A DNA stretch of 64,000 nucleotides. Origin: Chromatiaceae bacterium (GTDB taxonomy: Bacteria > Pseudomonadota > Gammaproteobacteria > Chromatiales > Chromatiaceae). The notes under the pieces were generated by a model. That model saw nothing but the letters and a program-made list of their open reading frames with translations, did no database searches and was not told where the DNA came from. Location: positions 2,444,501-2,508,500 of the forward strand of contig CP037918.1 in assembly GCA_019356535.1 (NCBI GenBank), read 5' to 3'. Shown here one piece after another: positions 36,350 through 43,994 of the stretch (positions are counted from its first letter, which is position 1; every line of letters starts with the position of its first letter). Made by a program: the position numbers and the translations under genes.

Positions 36350-37222
36350 ATGCGGCATTACATCACGATCTTGCTGTGCCTGCTGCTGACCGCAGCCGCC
36401 ACGGCAGAAACCGTCACACTCGACTGGGCCGGCTGCGGCATCACCAAGAAAGCCTTCATGGCCGAACTGGCCCAGGCCTGGGAGCGCAAGACCGGCATCC
36501 ACATCGATCTCGAAGGCGGCGGCGCGGCCAAAGGCATCCGCCGGGTAGCCAACCGCAGCGTTGCCATCGGCGGCAGTTGCCGTCCGCGAATCCCTGGTGT
36601 CCGCGAAGAGATGCGCGCCCGCTTCAACCCGGTAGCGTGGGACGCCCTGAGTGTCATCGTTCATCCCGACAACCCGGTGTCCAACATCACTCTGGAGCAG
36701 TTGCGTGCCGTCTACGAGGGACGCATCACCAACTGGAAGGATCTCGGCGGGCCAGACCGTCCGATCGACCTGCTGGTCCGGCGGGGCAAGTTCTCGGGGG
36801 TAGGACGCACACTGCGACAACTGGTGTTCAACGACTACGACAAGACCTTCGTCTCCGAACACGTCTACAAGTCGTCAGGACCGCTGGAAAAAGCGGTGGA
36901 ACAGAACCCCAACGCCATCGCCGTCACCGGCGTGAGCAGCGCACACAAGCGCCAGGTAAAGCTGCTGAAACTCAATGGCAAGGCGCCCACCTACGAAAAC
37001 ATCCGCAGCGGCGAGTACCTGCTCTATCGGCCGCTATACATCACCTCCAACCCCGCGCACTCGCAGTACCGGGAGGTCAAACGCTTCATCGCCTTTGCCC
37101 ACAGCCGCGAAGGACGCGAGATCATTCGCCGTGCCGGTGCCGTACCCTACCTGGACGCGGTGAACCTGATCCGCAAACAGCGCCAACAGTGGGAGGAGGC
37201 ACGCAACCTGGCTACACGCTAG
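36350..37222 (+). CDS. PstS-like periplasmic substrate-binding protein
   Basis: A 290-residue exported protein with a 19-residue signal peptide ending ATA. The body follows the PBP-like fold of phosphate/molybdate binders: LEGGGAAKGIRRVANRSVAIGGS near the N-terminus, and YEGRITNWKDLGGPDRPIDLLVRR, a pattern typical of PstS proteins. No permease or ATPase gene is adjacent. It could bind phosphate, sulfate or another oxyanion; its place between hdrB and aprBA makes a sulfur-oxyanion ligand tempting but unproven. The ATG follows AGGATGAGAGA. Confidence 0.8.
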   Translation: MRHYITILLCLLLTAAATAETVTLDWAGCGITKKAFMAELAQAWERKTGIHIDLEGGGAAKGIRRVANRSVAIGGSCRPRIPGVREEMRARFNPVAWDALSVIVHPDNPVSNITLEQLRAVYEGRITNWKDLGGPDRPIDLLVRRGKFSGVGRTLRQLVFNDYDKTFVSEHVYKSSGPLEKAVEQNPNAIAVTGVSSAHKRQVKLLKLNGKAPTYENIRSGEYLLYRPLYITSNPAHSQYREVKRFIAFAHSREGREIIRRAGAVPYLDAVNLIRKQRQQWEEARNLATR

Positions 37223-37334
37223 CCGGGACCAAGTCAGAGGGGAAAACCACAAAGAACACAAAGGGCACGAAGGTAATCGAGAATCATACTTCGTGGGCTT
37301 TGTGGTAACCCCCTCTGCCTTTGCGCCCGGGGTC

Positions 37335-38276
37335 TCAGTCGCGGTCGCCGCAGCTATCGGTGTTGCAGTCCTCGCCCAGGGTCTCCTCGCGCATGGCCTT
37401 TTCCATCTCGGCATTGCGCCGCGCGATCTCGGCCTCGGCGCGCGCCTGCCAAACGGCCTTGCGCTCCTGAACGCGGCGGTCCCAGGCGTCCTTCTGCTCG
37501 GGAATGGTCATCTCGGCGAAGAGAACCTGGCGCATGAAGCGGTAGCCGAACTTGATCAGCGCCTCGTCGTTCTGTTCCAGCTCATCGTAGGTCTGCTGCG
37601 GCAGGTCGTAGGTGCGCTTGAAATTGTCGCTGAGCACGAACTTGCGGAACATGTCGAAGTTGAACGAGGCCATGAAGAACAATTGCAGGCTCATCTCGTT
37701 GGGTTTGCCTACACCCGGACCGCCGGACCGCTTCTTGAGGATCAGCTCGTACCACTCTCGATTGAACTCGTCGTATTCCTCGACTCCCTGCTCCTTGCGG
37801 TACTCGGCCACGGTCAGCTCGCGGTCCTCCTCATGCCCCTTGCAGTGCTCCTCGACCACCAGTGAATACTGCTGCTCAGCCACGTTGGAGTCCTTGCGGC
37901 GCAGGGCGAGCAGGCCGACCGGGTAGTAGCGGCAGACGGTCGGCCTGTCCTCGTAGACGGTACAGCCGTTTTCCGGATCGAGGAACAGGCAGGCGCCCTC
38001 GTCATCGGTACGCAGCTTGATGCCCGGCACCCCATCACGCTCAAGCTGGAAAGGCACCGTGTGGTTCTTGAGGAACTGCTCGGAGTTCATGCCCAGGCGA
38101 CGCTGCAAGCGCAGCACGTCATAGGGTGCGAGCGTGATGTCAGCCGCACGGCAGCAGTCGTTGAAGCAGGAGATGCCCTTGTGACAGCGGAAGCGGATGG
38201 TGCTCTCGGCAGTCAGCAGGGTCGGCAGGGTCGCGCTGGCCAGTTCCTCGGGGATATCGAATTTCTCGTCACTCAT
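37335..38276 (-). CDS. YkgJ family cysteine-cluster protein
   Basis: A 313-residue protein with the zinc/iron-chelating Cys pattern at its N-terminus: Cys31, Cys37, Cys41 and Cys42, then ACLFLDPENGCTVYEDRPTVCRYYP with further cysteines. YkgJ proteins have a predicted metal site and unknown role. The C-terminal half is long, helical and charged, and the end is Cys-containing (EDCNTDSCGDRD), which could add a second metal site. It lies downstream of aprA on the same strand, separated by a terminator. A maturation or accessory role for the sulfur enzymes is only inference. Confidence 0.85.
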   Translation of the reverse strand: MSDEKFDIPEELASATLPTLLTAESTIRFRCHKGISCFNDCCRAADITLAPYDVLRLQRRLGMNSEQFLKNHTVPFQLERDGVPGIKLRTDDEGACLFLDPENGCTVYEDRPTVCRYYPVGLLALRRKDSNVAEQQYSLVVEEHCKGHEEDRELTVAEYRKEQGVEEYDEFNREWYELILKKRSGGPGVGKPNEMSLQLFFMASFNFDMFRKFVLSDNFKRTYDLPQQTYDELEQNDEALIKFGYRFMRQVLFAEMTIPEQKDAWDRRVQERKAVWQARAEAEIARRNAEMEKAMREETLGEDCNTDSCGDRD

Positions 38277-38388
38277 CGACCTTACCTCTCATGCAGTACG
38301 GCGCTGCCGCGCCGAAATAAGATATAGCCTGGCGACACCGGGCCGCGATCAGACTACGAATTATAGGATTTCGCGCCAGTATTGACCC

Positions 38389-38432
38389 GGCGTTTGCCGA
38401 AAGGGACCGACAAGGCCCTTTCGGCAAACGCC
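38389..38432. repeat. Perfect 17-bp inverted repeat downstream of aprA
   Basis: GGCGTTTGCCGAAAGGG and its exact complement, separated by a 10-base loop. No T-tract follows on either strand. It could be an mRNA-stabilising stem or a processing site beyond the aprA terminator. Confidence 0.8.
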
Positions 38433-38439
38433 TGGAAAG

Positions 38440-38470
38440 TAAAAAGTCCGGGCGCCAAAGCACCCGGACT
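38440..38470 (-). terminator. Terminator of aprBA
   Basis: On the minus strand AGTCCGGG and CCCGGACT pair across a ten-base loop and are followed by TTTTAC. It sits about 40 bases after the aprA stop. Confidence 0.82.
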
Positions 38471-38508
38471 CCTGAGCCTTCAGGCTCGGCCGTGTCCGGC
38501 CGTCAAGA

Positions 38509-40512
38509 TCACTTGAACAGCTTGGACTTGTCGACCAAGTCCTTGTGAGCCCGCTTGAAGCAGGTCCAGGTCTTGGTCTCCTTGTCGTACACGGAGTTGA
38601 CGAAGCACTTCCAGTTTTCCTCGTCCACGAAGTTCTTGTCCATCCGGTAGTAGAAGCCCGGATAACGCGACTCTTCGCGGAACTGGATGTGCTTCATGTG
38701 GGCCTCGGCGGTGAGGATGCGGTGATAGTTCTCCCACGCGCGCAGCAGCTCGTGGAGGTCCTTGGCACGCATCTTCAGCGCGTCTTCCTTCAGCATCTCG
38801 AGCTTCTGCTCAGCAAGCGCCAGCATGTGCTCGTTGGTGGTGTAGTAGGTCGCCACACCGGCCACGTACTCGTCCATGATCTTCTGCAGACGGAACTGCA
38901 GCATCCGCGGAGTGATGTAGTGGGGGTTGATATCGATCGCGGTGGTGTAGTCCTTGAACTCCAGGAAGTTGCGCACCGGACGGTAGATCTCCTCGATGAG
39001 GGTGTCCACGTCGGTATCCAGTTCCGGGGTCCAATCCTTGTTATCCATCACGAACTTGACCATGGCCTTGGCAGCCAGACGACCCTCGGCGTGCGAACCG
39101 GAGGAGAACTTGTGGCCGGAAGCGCCCACGCCGTCACCCGCGGTGAACAGGCCCTTCACGGTGGTCATGCCACGGTAGCCCCAGTTCCAGCCTTCCGGCA
39201 GGTGCGACGGGATCTTGTCCTTCTCGGGGTGCTCCTCGCTGGTCGGCGCGCCGACGTCTTCCGGACCGGAGGTCCAGATGCCGCAGCAGCCGGAGTGCGA
39301 ACCCAGCAGGTAGGGTTCGGTGGGCATCAGCTCGGAGTTCTTCTTCTCCGGCTCAATGTTTTCACCGGCCCAGATGCCGCACTGGCCGATGCACATGTCG
39401 AGGAAGTCTTCCCAGGCCTCGGCCTCGAGGTGCTTCACCTCGCGCGGGGACAGGGTTTCGCGCAGGTTGGCCAGGGCGGTCACGGTGTCCATCCAGATGG
39501 GACCGCGGCCTTCGCGCATTTCCTTGAGCATCAGGTGGTTACGCAGGCAGGATGCCGGAACCTGGGCCTGGCCGTAGGGCGGGTAGTCGTCCAGCATCTC
39601 CTTGTTGCGCTCCATGTACACCTCGCCGAAGGCGTTGGTGGCCTTGGATTTGAACAGGAGGAACCAGGCACCCACCGGACCGTAACCGTCCTTGAAGCGG
39701 GTCGGCACGAAGCGGTTTTCCATCATGGTCAGCTCAGCACCGGCCTCGGCAGCCATGGCGTAGGTGGAACCGGCGTTCCACACCGGGTACCAGGCACGGC
39801 CCTGACCTTCACCGACCGAACGCGGACGGAAGATGTTCACGCAGCCACCGGCGGCCAGCAGGCAGGCCTTGAACTTGTAAACGTACAGCTTGTGCTCGCG
39901 CACCGAGAAGCCGACAGCACCGGCGACGCGGTTCTTGTCGTTCTTGTCGTTGACCAGCTTGACGATGAACACGCGCTCCTGGATGCGATCGGTCCCCAGG
40001 GCCTTCTTGGCAGCCTCGGCCACGATCCACTTGTAGGATTCGCCGTTGATCATGATCTGCCACTTACCGGAGCGGACCGGCTTGCCGCCGTCCTTCAGCG
40101 CGGGCAGACCCTCGGCGCCGTTGTGGCGCTCGCCGTTCTCGTCGGTCTTCCAGATCGGCAGACCCCACTCTTCGAACAGGTGCACCGACTCGTCCACGTG
40201 ACGGCCCAGGTCATAGGCCAGGTCGTCGCGGGTGATGCCCATCAGGTCGTTGGAGACCATGCGTGCGTAGTCGGCGGGATCCTGCTCGGGACCGATGTAA
40301 GTGTTGATTGCGGACAGACCCTGGGCCACGGCGCCGGAGCGGTCCATGGCGGCCTTGTCGACCAGCTTCACCTTGATGTCCACGCCGGCTTCCTTGGCCA
40401 CTTCCAGCCAGGGACCGATCTCGTAGGCCGCGCCACAGGCAGCCATGCCGCCGCCGATGAGGAGGATGTCAACTTCTTCTTCGATGACTTCCGGATTTCC
40501 GAATTCAGCCAT
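38509..40512 (-). CDS. aprA: APS reductase alpha subunit AprA
   Basis: A 667-residue FAD enzyme of the fumarate reductase-like type. The N-terminal dinucleotide fold is ILLIGGGMAACGAAYEIGPW near residues 17-36. Substrate-binding regions include RSGAVAQGLSAINTYIGPEQD and MDTVTALANL. In sulfur oxidisers it runs in reverse, joining sulfite and AMP to give APS and two electrons, with AprB as electron carrier. It is a soluble cytoplasmic heterodimer. The gene follows aprB by 42 bases, the standard aprBA order, and no aprM membrane gene is beside it. Confidence 0.97.
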   Translation of the reverse strand: MAEFGNPEVIEEEVDILLIGGGMAACGAAYEIGPWLEVAKEAGVDIKVKLVDKAAMDRSGAVAQGLSAINTYIGPEQDPADYARMVSNDLMGITRDDLAYDLGRHVDESVHLFEEWGLPIWKTDENGERHNGAEGLPALKDGGKPVRSGKWQIMINGESYKWIVAEAAKKALGTDRIQERVFIVKLVNDKNDKNRVAGAVGFSVREHKLYVYKFKACLLAAGGCVNIFRPRSVGEGQGRAWYPVWNAGSTYAMAAEAGAELTMMENRFVPTRFKDGYGPVGAWFLLFKSKATNAFGEVYMERNKEMLDDYPPYGQAQVPASCLRNHLMLKEMREGRGPIWMDTVTALANLRETLSPREVKHLEAEAWEDFLDMCIGQCGIWAGENIEPEKKNSELMPTEPYLLGSHSGCCGIWTSGPEDVGAPTSEEHPEKDKIPSHLPEGWNWGYRGMTTVKGLFTAGDGVGASGHKFSSGSHAEGRLAAKAMVKFVMDNKDWTPELDTDVDTLIEEIYRPVRNFLEFKDYTTAIDINPHYITPRMLQFRLQKIMDEYVAGVATYYTTNEHMLALAEQKLEMLKEDALKMRAKDLHELLRAWENYHRILTAEAHMKHIQFREESRYPGFYYRMDKNFVDEENWKCFVNSVYDKETKTWTCFKRAHKDLVDKSKLFK

Positions 40513-40554
40513 TACTCAATACCTCTGATAGAAATTCTTCGTCTCAACCCGCAA

Positions 40555-41028
40555 TCACTTGCAGATCAACTCGCTCGGGTCGCCGGCGCGGAAGCCGTTC
40601 TGCTCGTTGTGGTTGAAGAAACCCGGCTCGGCGATCTTGCTCAGGTCGGCCTTGGGCTTGCCGCCGTACGGATCGATGGAGCCTTCCGGGGTGGTGCGGA
40701 TGGGGAACTTGAAACGCTTCATGGTGCCGTTGCGGAACTTGATGGTCCACATGATGGAATCGGTACCACGCAGCGGCTGCACGGAGGCACCCAGCGGCAC
40801 GATGTCGGCGTAGGGACGTGCCTCGATGGCGTTCTGCGGGCAGATCTTGATGCAGGAGTAGCACTCCCAGCACTGCTCCGGCTCCTGGTTGTAGGACTTC
40901 ATGGCGTGGCCGGTCTCCGAGCCGTCCATGTCCAGTTTCATCAGATCGTGCGGGCAGATGTACATGCACGCGGTCTTGTCCTGGCCTTTACAGCCATCGC
41001 ACTTGTCGGTACGTACGAATGTAGGCAT
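40555..41028 (-). CDS. aprB: APS reductase beta subunit AprB
   Basis: A 157-residue ferredoxin-like subunit with two [4Fe-4S] clusters: Cys10, 13, 21, 25 (KCDGCKGQDKTACMYICP) and Cys53, 56, 59, 63 (CWECYSCIKICP). The C-terminal half wraps AprA in known structures. It passes electrons between the AprA flavin and an external partner, here presumably the Qmo/Hdr proteins. CAGGAG precedes the ATG, and a 14-bp palindrome lies 20 bases upstream of the start. Confidence 0.97.
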   Translation of the reverse strand: MPTFVRTDKCDGCKGQDKTACMYICPHDLMKLDMDGSETGHAMKSYNQEPEQCWECYSCIKICPQNAIEARPYADIVPLGASVQPLRGTDSIMWTIKFRNGTMKRFKFPIRTTPEGSIDPYGGKPKADLSKIAEPGFFNHNEQNGFRAGDPSELICK

Positions 41029-41365
41029 CGAAAGTTCTCCTGAGGTTTACACTGCAGTGTATGGGTGTTTCGGGTCACCCCCTGGGGCGGTGTCCCAAAT
41101 CTTTCGCCCCGTGTCGCAACCGGTGGACCAGGCCACCTCGCGCACAGACCGGAGCCAATGGCGCAGGCCAGGCGGGGCATCGGGGTGAGTAAACATAGAG
41201 AGAGGGGGGATAAAACGCCAAACAGTTTTACCCGCAGATGGCATAAATCACCTTTATTTCATATGCTGATACACCCAAGCACCTGAGCAGCCGAGTTTTT
41301 TATCCAAGCAGGCAGCGTAGAACCGAGCGAATCATTACTTCTGAACCTGCCCCGAGGAAGCCATC
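41029..41365. promoter_or_regulatory. aprB leader and divergent promoter region
   Basis: A 337-base gap between aprB and the divergent thioredoxin-like/HEAT gene. It contains the perfect 14-bp palindrome TACACTGCAGTGTA (41048-41061) just upstream of the aprB ribosome binding site, so it would lie in the leader or near the promoter. The right half is AT-richer. No sigma-70 boxes can be set with confidence. Confidence 0.55.
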
Positions 41366-42022
41366 ATGCCTCCAGCCCCAGCCGCCCCCACAGCGCCCGA
41401 TGTACTGTTGTTTATCGCCACCGGCTGTCCCCATTGCCCGGCAGCGTTAGCGGCCCTGAGCGAGCTGGTCGAGCAAGGTACCGTGGGCCGCCTCGAGGTG
41501 GTGAATGTCGCCGCTCGGCCAGAGGCGGCACAGGTCGCCGGGGTGCGCTCGGTGCCCTGGGTGCGCATAGGCCCGTTCACCCTGCAGGGCAGTCACACGC
41601 CTGCGGAGCTGCGGCAGTGGGTGGAGCGGGCCGCGCGCGGTGAAGGCGTGGCCGAATATCTGAGCGAACTCATCGAGAACCAGCGACTCGACGCGGCGCT
41701 GGCCGCACTGCATACCCACCCCGAGTGGCTGCACGTGCTGCCCACCCTGATCGCCGACCTGGAGGTGCCCATGGGGGTGCGCATCGGTGTCGGCGCCCTC
41801 CTCGAGGAACTGGCCGAACACGACCAACTCGCCCCCCTGTTGCCGGCGCTGCGGGCACTGTTGCAGGCCCCGGAGCCGCAGGTGCGTGCCGATGCGGCCT
41901 ATTATCTGGGTCTGAGCAAGCGCGCCGAGGTACGCGACTGGCTCGCGCCCCTGCGCGACGACCCGGACGCCGAGGTGCGTGAGATCGTCAGCGAGACACT
42001 GGCGGAATTGCCTGGAGCCTGA
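41366..42022 (+). CDS. Thioredoxin-like / HEAT-repeat fusion protein
   Basis: A 218-residue protein. Residues 12-90 form a thioredoxin-like fold with CPHC at 21-24 and the cis-Pro region VRSVPWVRIG. Residues 95-215 form helical HEAT-type repeats (ALLQAPEPQVRADAAYYLGL and LRDDPDAEVREIVSETLAEL). There is no signal peptide, so it is cytosolic. The Cys pair could be redox-active and the HEAT part could bind a partner. It is divergent from aprBA, which suggests a link with sulfur metabolism. The 3' end overlaps the convergent DUF1499 gene by 35 bases. Confidence 0.82.
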   Translation: MPPAPAAPTAPDVLLFIATGCPHCPAALAALSELVEQGTVGRLEVVNVAARPEAAQVAGVRSVPWVRIGPFTLQGSHTPAELRQWVERAARGEGVAEYLSELIENQRLDAALAALHTHPEWLHVLPTLIADLEVPMGVRIGVGALLEELAEHDQLAPLLPALRALLQAPEPQVRADAAYYLGLSKRAEVRDWLAPLRDDPDAEVREIVSETLAELPGA

Positions 42023-42461
42023 GCATCTCCAGCAGCTCACGGATATGCCGCTGGTTGGCAGCAAAGTCCGCGCGCCCCACTCGCGAGCGCGAACACAAGT
42101 ACAGGCGCGTCCCTTCGCCATCCGGCAGGATACGAACCTCCATATCGTCCACGAAGCCCAATAGGGGCGTGCTCACCTGCACATGGAGCACTCCCTCACC
42201 CAGGCGCCGGAAGGGCCAGCCCAGCGCCGCCAGTGCCACCTCCACACGCCCCTGCAACAGGCCAGGCGGTTCAGCGAAGCGTGGCTCGCGCAGCTCGGGG
42301 AAAGGGTGATCGGGCGCGGTACAGGCGACGTTACTGCCCAGGTACACCTTCAGCCGCGCCCAAGGGCCGGGCGGTGAGAACAAGGGGGGACGGTTGGCCA
42401 GCAGGGCAGAGGCGGCCAGGACCACCGGCAGGGCCAGCAAGATATAGAAAATCGGCTTCAT
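41988..42461 (-). CDS. DUF1499 family membrane-anchored protein
   Basis: A 157-residue protein with an N-terminal hydrophobic anchor (residues 4-22) and a DUF1499 domain. The domain is seen in GSNVACTAPDHPF near residue 42, where family members have similar Gly-Ser/Cys-Pro patterns, and in DDMEVRILPDGEGTRLYLCSRSRVGRADFAANQRHI near the C-terminus. The domain has no known function. Its start is eight bases from the terminal repeat of the MITE-like element, so the element sits where its promoter should be. Confidence 0.82.
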   Translation of the reverse strand: MKPIFYILLALPVVLAASALLANRPPLFSPPGPWARLKVYLGSNVACTAPDHPFPELREPRFAEPPGLLQGRVEVALAALGWPFRRLGEGVLHVQVSTPLLGFVDDMEVRILPDGEGTRLYLCSRSRVGRADFAANQRHIRELLEMLRLQAIPPVSR

Positions 42462-42468
42462 GGCACGA

Positions 42469-42736
42469 ATACTAAGACAACCACAATCAAAGTCTCACTC
42501 AGAGCAGTCCGGATGTTCCGGATCAAGGCGCGGCTCGCAGGGAATGGCAGGCCCTTGCCAAGAGCCGCAACGCAGAGCCGGGACATCCGGGCCGCTCCCT
42601 GCGGGCGGGCTTCTGGGCCTCCATCCACTGCGTTACGCCGACTTGACATAGAGTGACTATGCCTGCGCCGGCGTGCCTTGTGGCTGAACGCCCAGAAGCC
42701 CGCTGAGCGTGGCTTTGATTGTGGTTGTCTTAGTAT
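42469..42736. mobile_element. MITE-like element B, complete copy (268 bp)
   Basis: A non-coding element bounded by perfect 24-bp inverted repeats beginning ATACTAAGACAACCACAATC (42469-42492 and 42713-42736). Internal inverted segments (GGGCTTCTGGGC and GCCCAGAAGCCC) would let the whole element fold into a long cruciform or hairpin. Partial copies lie at 9488-9610 and 26731-26823. No transposase is encoded. Confidence 0.82.
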
Positions 42737-42804
42737 GCCGCAGACCACCCGCCCCGCGGCCTGATAACATCCGCTGTTCAATTAAAGACCGGTCACAGGC
42801 AACC

Positions 42805-43179
42805 ATGAGCGAATCCCGATCATTCCTGCTGCTCGGCGCCCTCGGCGGCTTTTTTGCCGTGGCCTTCGGCGCCTTCGGTGCACACGCCCTGCGCGACGTC
42901 CTCAGCCCCGGACTGCTCGATGTGTTCCACACCGGGGTCAACTATCAGGCCACCCATTCGCTGGCCCTGCTCGCGGTGGGCCTGCTGGCGCGCGAGAGAG
43001 AATCTCGCGCCCTGCACATCGCCGGCCAGGCCTTCACGCTCGGGATCCTGGTGTTTTGCGGCAGCCTCTACCTGCTGGCACTCACCGATGCGCGCTGGCT
43101 GGGCATGCTGACGCCGCTCGGCGGCATCGCCTTCCTGACCGGCTGGGCGGCGCTGGCCTGGGGGCTGATACGGCGCTGA
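42805..43179 (+). CDS. DUF423 family membrane protein
   Basis: A 124-residue protein with four hydrophobic segments and the DUF423 opening GALGGFFAVAFGAFGAHALR, followed by FHTGVNYQATHSLALLAVGL. The family (E. coli YgdD) has unknown function. The ATG at 42805 gives the canonical N-terminus; earlier in-frame starts fall in the repeat element. Its stop overlaps the next start in a TGATG junction. Confidence 0.92.
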   Translation: MSESRSFLLLGALGGFFAVAFGAFGAHALRDVLSPGLLDVFHTGVNYQATHSLALLAVGLLARERESRALHIAGQAFTLGILVFCGSLYLLALTDARWLGMLTPLGGIAFLTGWAALAWGLIRR

Positions 43180-43982
43180 TGCGCATCCTGTGCCTGCCCC
43201 TGCTGCTGTTTCTGGCCTCACCGTTGCAGGCCGGGGTGGTCAGCGAGACCCTCCTGTTCCTCGAGCCGGACGGCGAGCGCTATCTGCTATTGCGCAGCAT
43301 CCATTCGGACAGCGAGACCCACCGCTTCCACCTGCCCAAGTCGGTACACCGCGAGGACTTGCTGTACGTCAGCCCACCGGACTATCTCTGGGACGAGACC
43401 CTGCACGACCGCAACACCCTGGCCTTCAACAGCGGCGGCTTCAGCCTGATCTACCGCCAGCGCTTCAATGACAGTGAACTGTCCACCACCCCTGATGGTG
43501 AACACCTGTATCGGAGCGCGCCAGAGAAGCCGGATTCGCACGGACACTATGGCTACTGGTACGCCCCCGGCAATTTCGACCGCTACAGCTATGGCTGGAT
43601 CGTGCCACCGAATATCGAGATCCTGTCGTTCAAGAGCAATGTCCAGGGGCAATGGACACGGCGCACCCGCGGCATCGGCTTTCATGCACACGACACCAAC
43701 GATATCACCTTCGAGATCCGTTACCGGGTACATGCCCCAGCCGACCAACCAATATCACTGGGAAATGAAAGGCAGGACGCACCGGACGGGGACGGAGACG
43801 GCGTGAGCAGGGGCGACCTGTGTCCGCACACCCCGACCGGCGCACGGGTCGACCGTGCTGGCTGCGCCCTGGACGCCGACCGCGACGGCGTGCCCGATGG
43901 CATCGATCGCTGCCCGGCCACGCCGGGAGAGAGCCCGGTGGACACCCAGGGCTGCACACTCCCCGAAACCACCGAAGGCTGA
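43179..43982 (+). CDS. Exported protein with thrombospondin type 3-like calcium repeats
   Basis: A 267-residue protein with a signal peptide of about 18 residues (ending LQA). The central 180 residues are a beta-rich domain I do not recognise, with many aromatic residues (HYGYWYAPGNFDRYSYGW). The last 60 residues have two calcium-binding TSP3-like repeats, DGDGDGVSRGDLCPHTP and DADRDGVPDGIDRCPATP, with a Cys pair each. Such tails are common in OmpA-type and surface proteins, but no OmpA domain follows here. It is translationally coupled to the DUF423 gene. Confidence 0.8.
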   Translation: MRILCLPLLLFLASPLQAGVVSETLLFLEPDGERYLLLRSIHSDSETHRFHLPKSVHREDLLYVSPPDYLWDETLHDRNTLAFNSGGFSLIYRQRFNDSELSTTPDGEHLYRSAPEKPDSHGHYGYWYAPGNFDRYSYGWIVPPNIEILSFKSNVQGQWTRRTRGIGFHAHDTNDITFEIRYRVHAPADQPISLGNERQDAPDGDGDGVSRGDLCPHTPTGARVDRAGCALDADRDGVPDGIDRCPATPGESPVDTQGCTLPETTEG

Positions 43983-43994
43983 ACCTGGCCTGCC

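Noticed and set aside
37223-37334. Possible gene or CRISPR-like repeat between the PstS-like and YkgJ genes
   Set aside because: The AACACAAAGGGCACGAAG-type sequence is a low-complexity intergenic stretch with an imperfect inverted repeat. There is no array of spaced repeats.
38545-41043. An 832-codon open frame opposite aprA and aprB
   Set aside because: It spans both apr genes and their spacer on the opposite strand, and its composition is that of a complementary-strand artefact.
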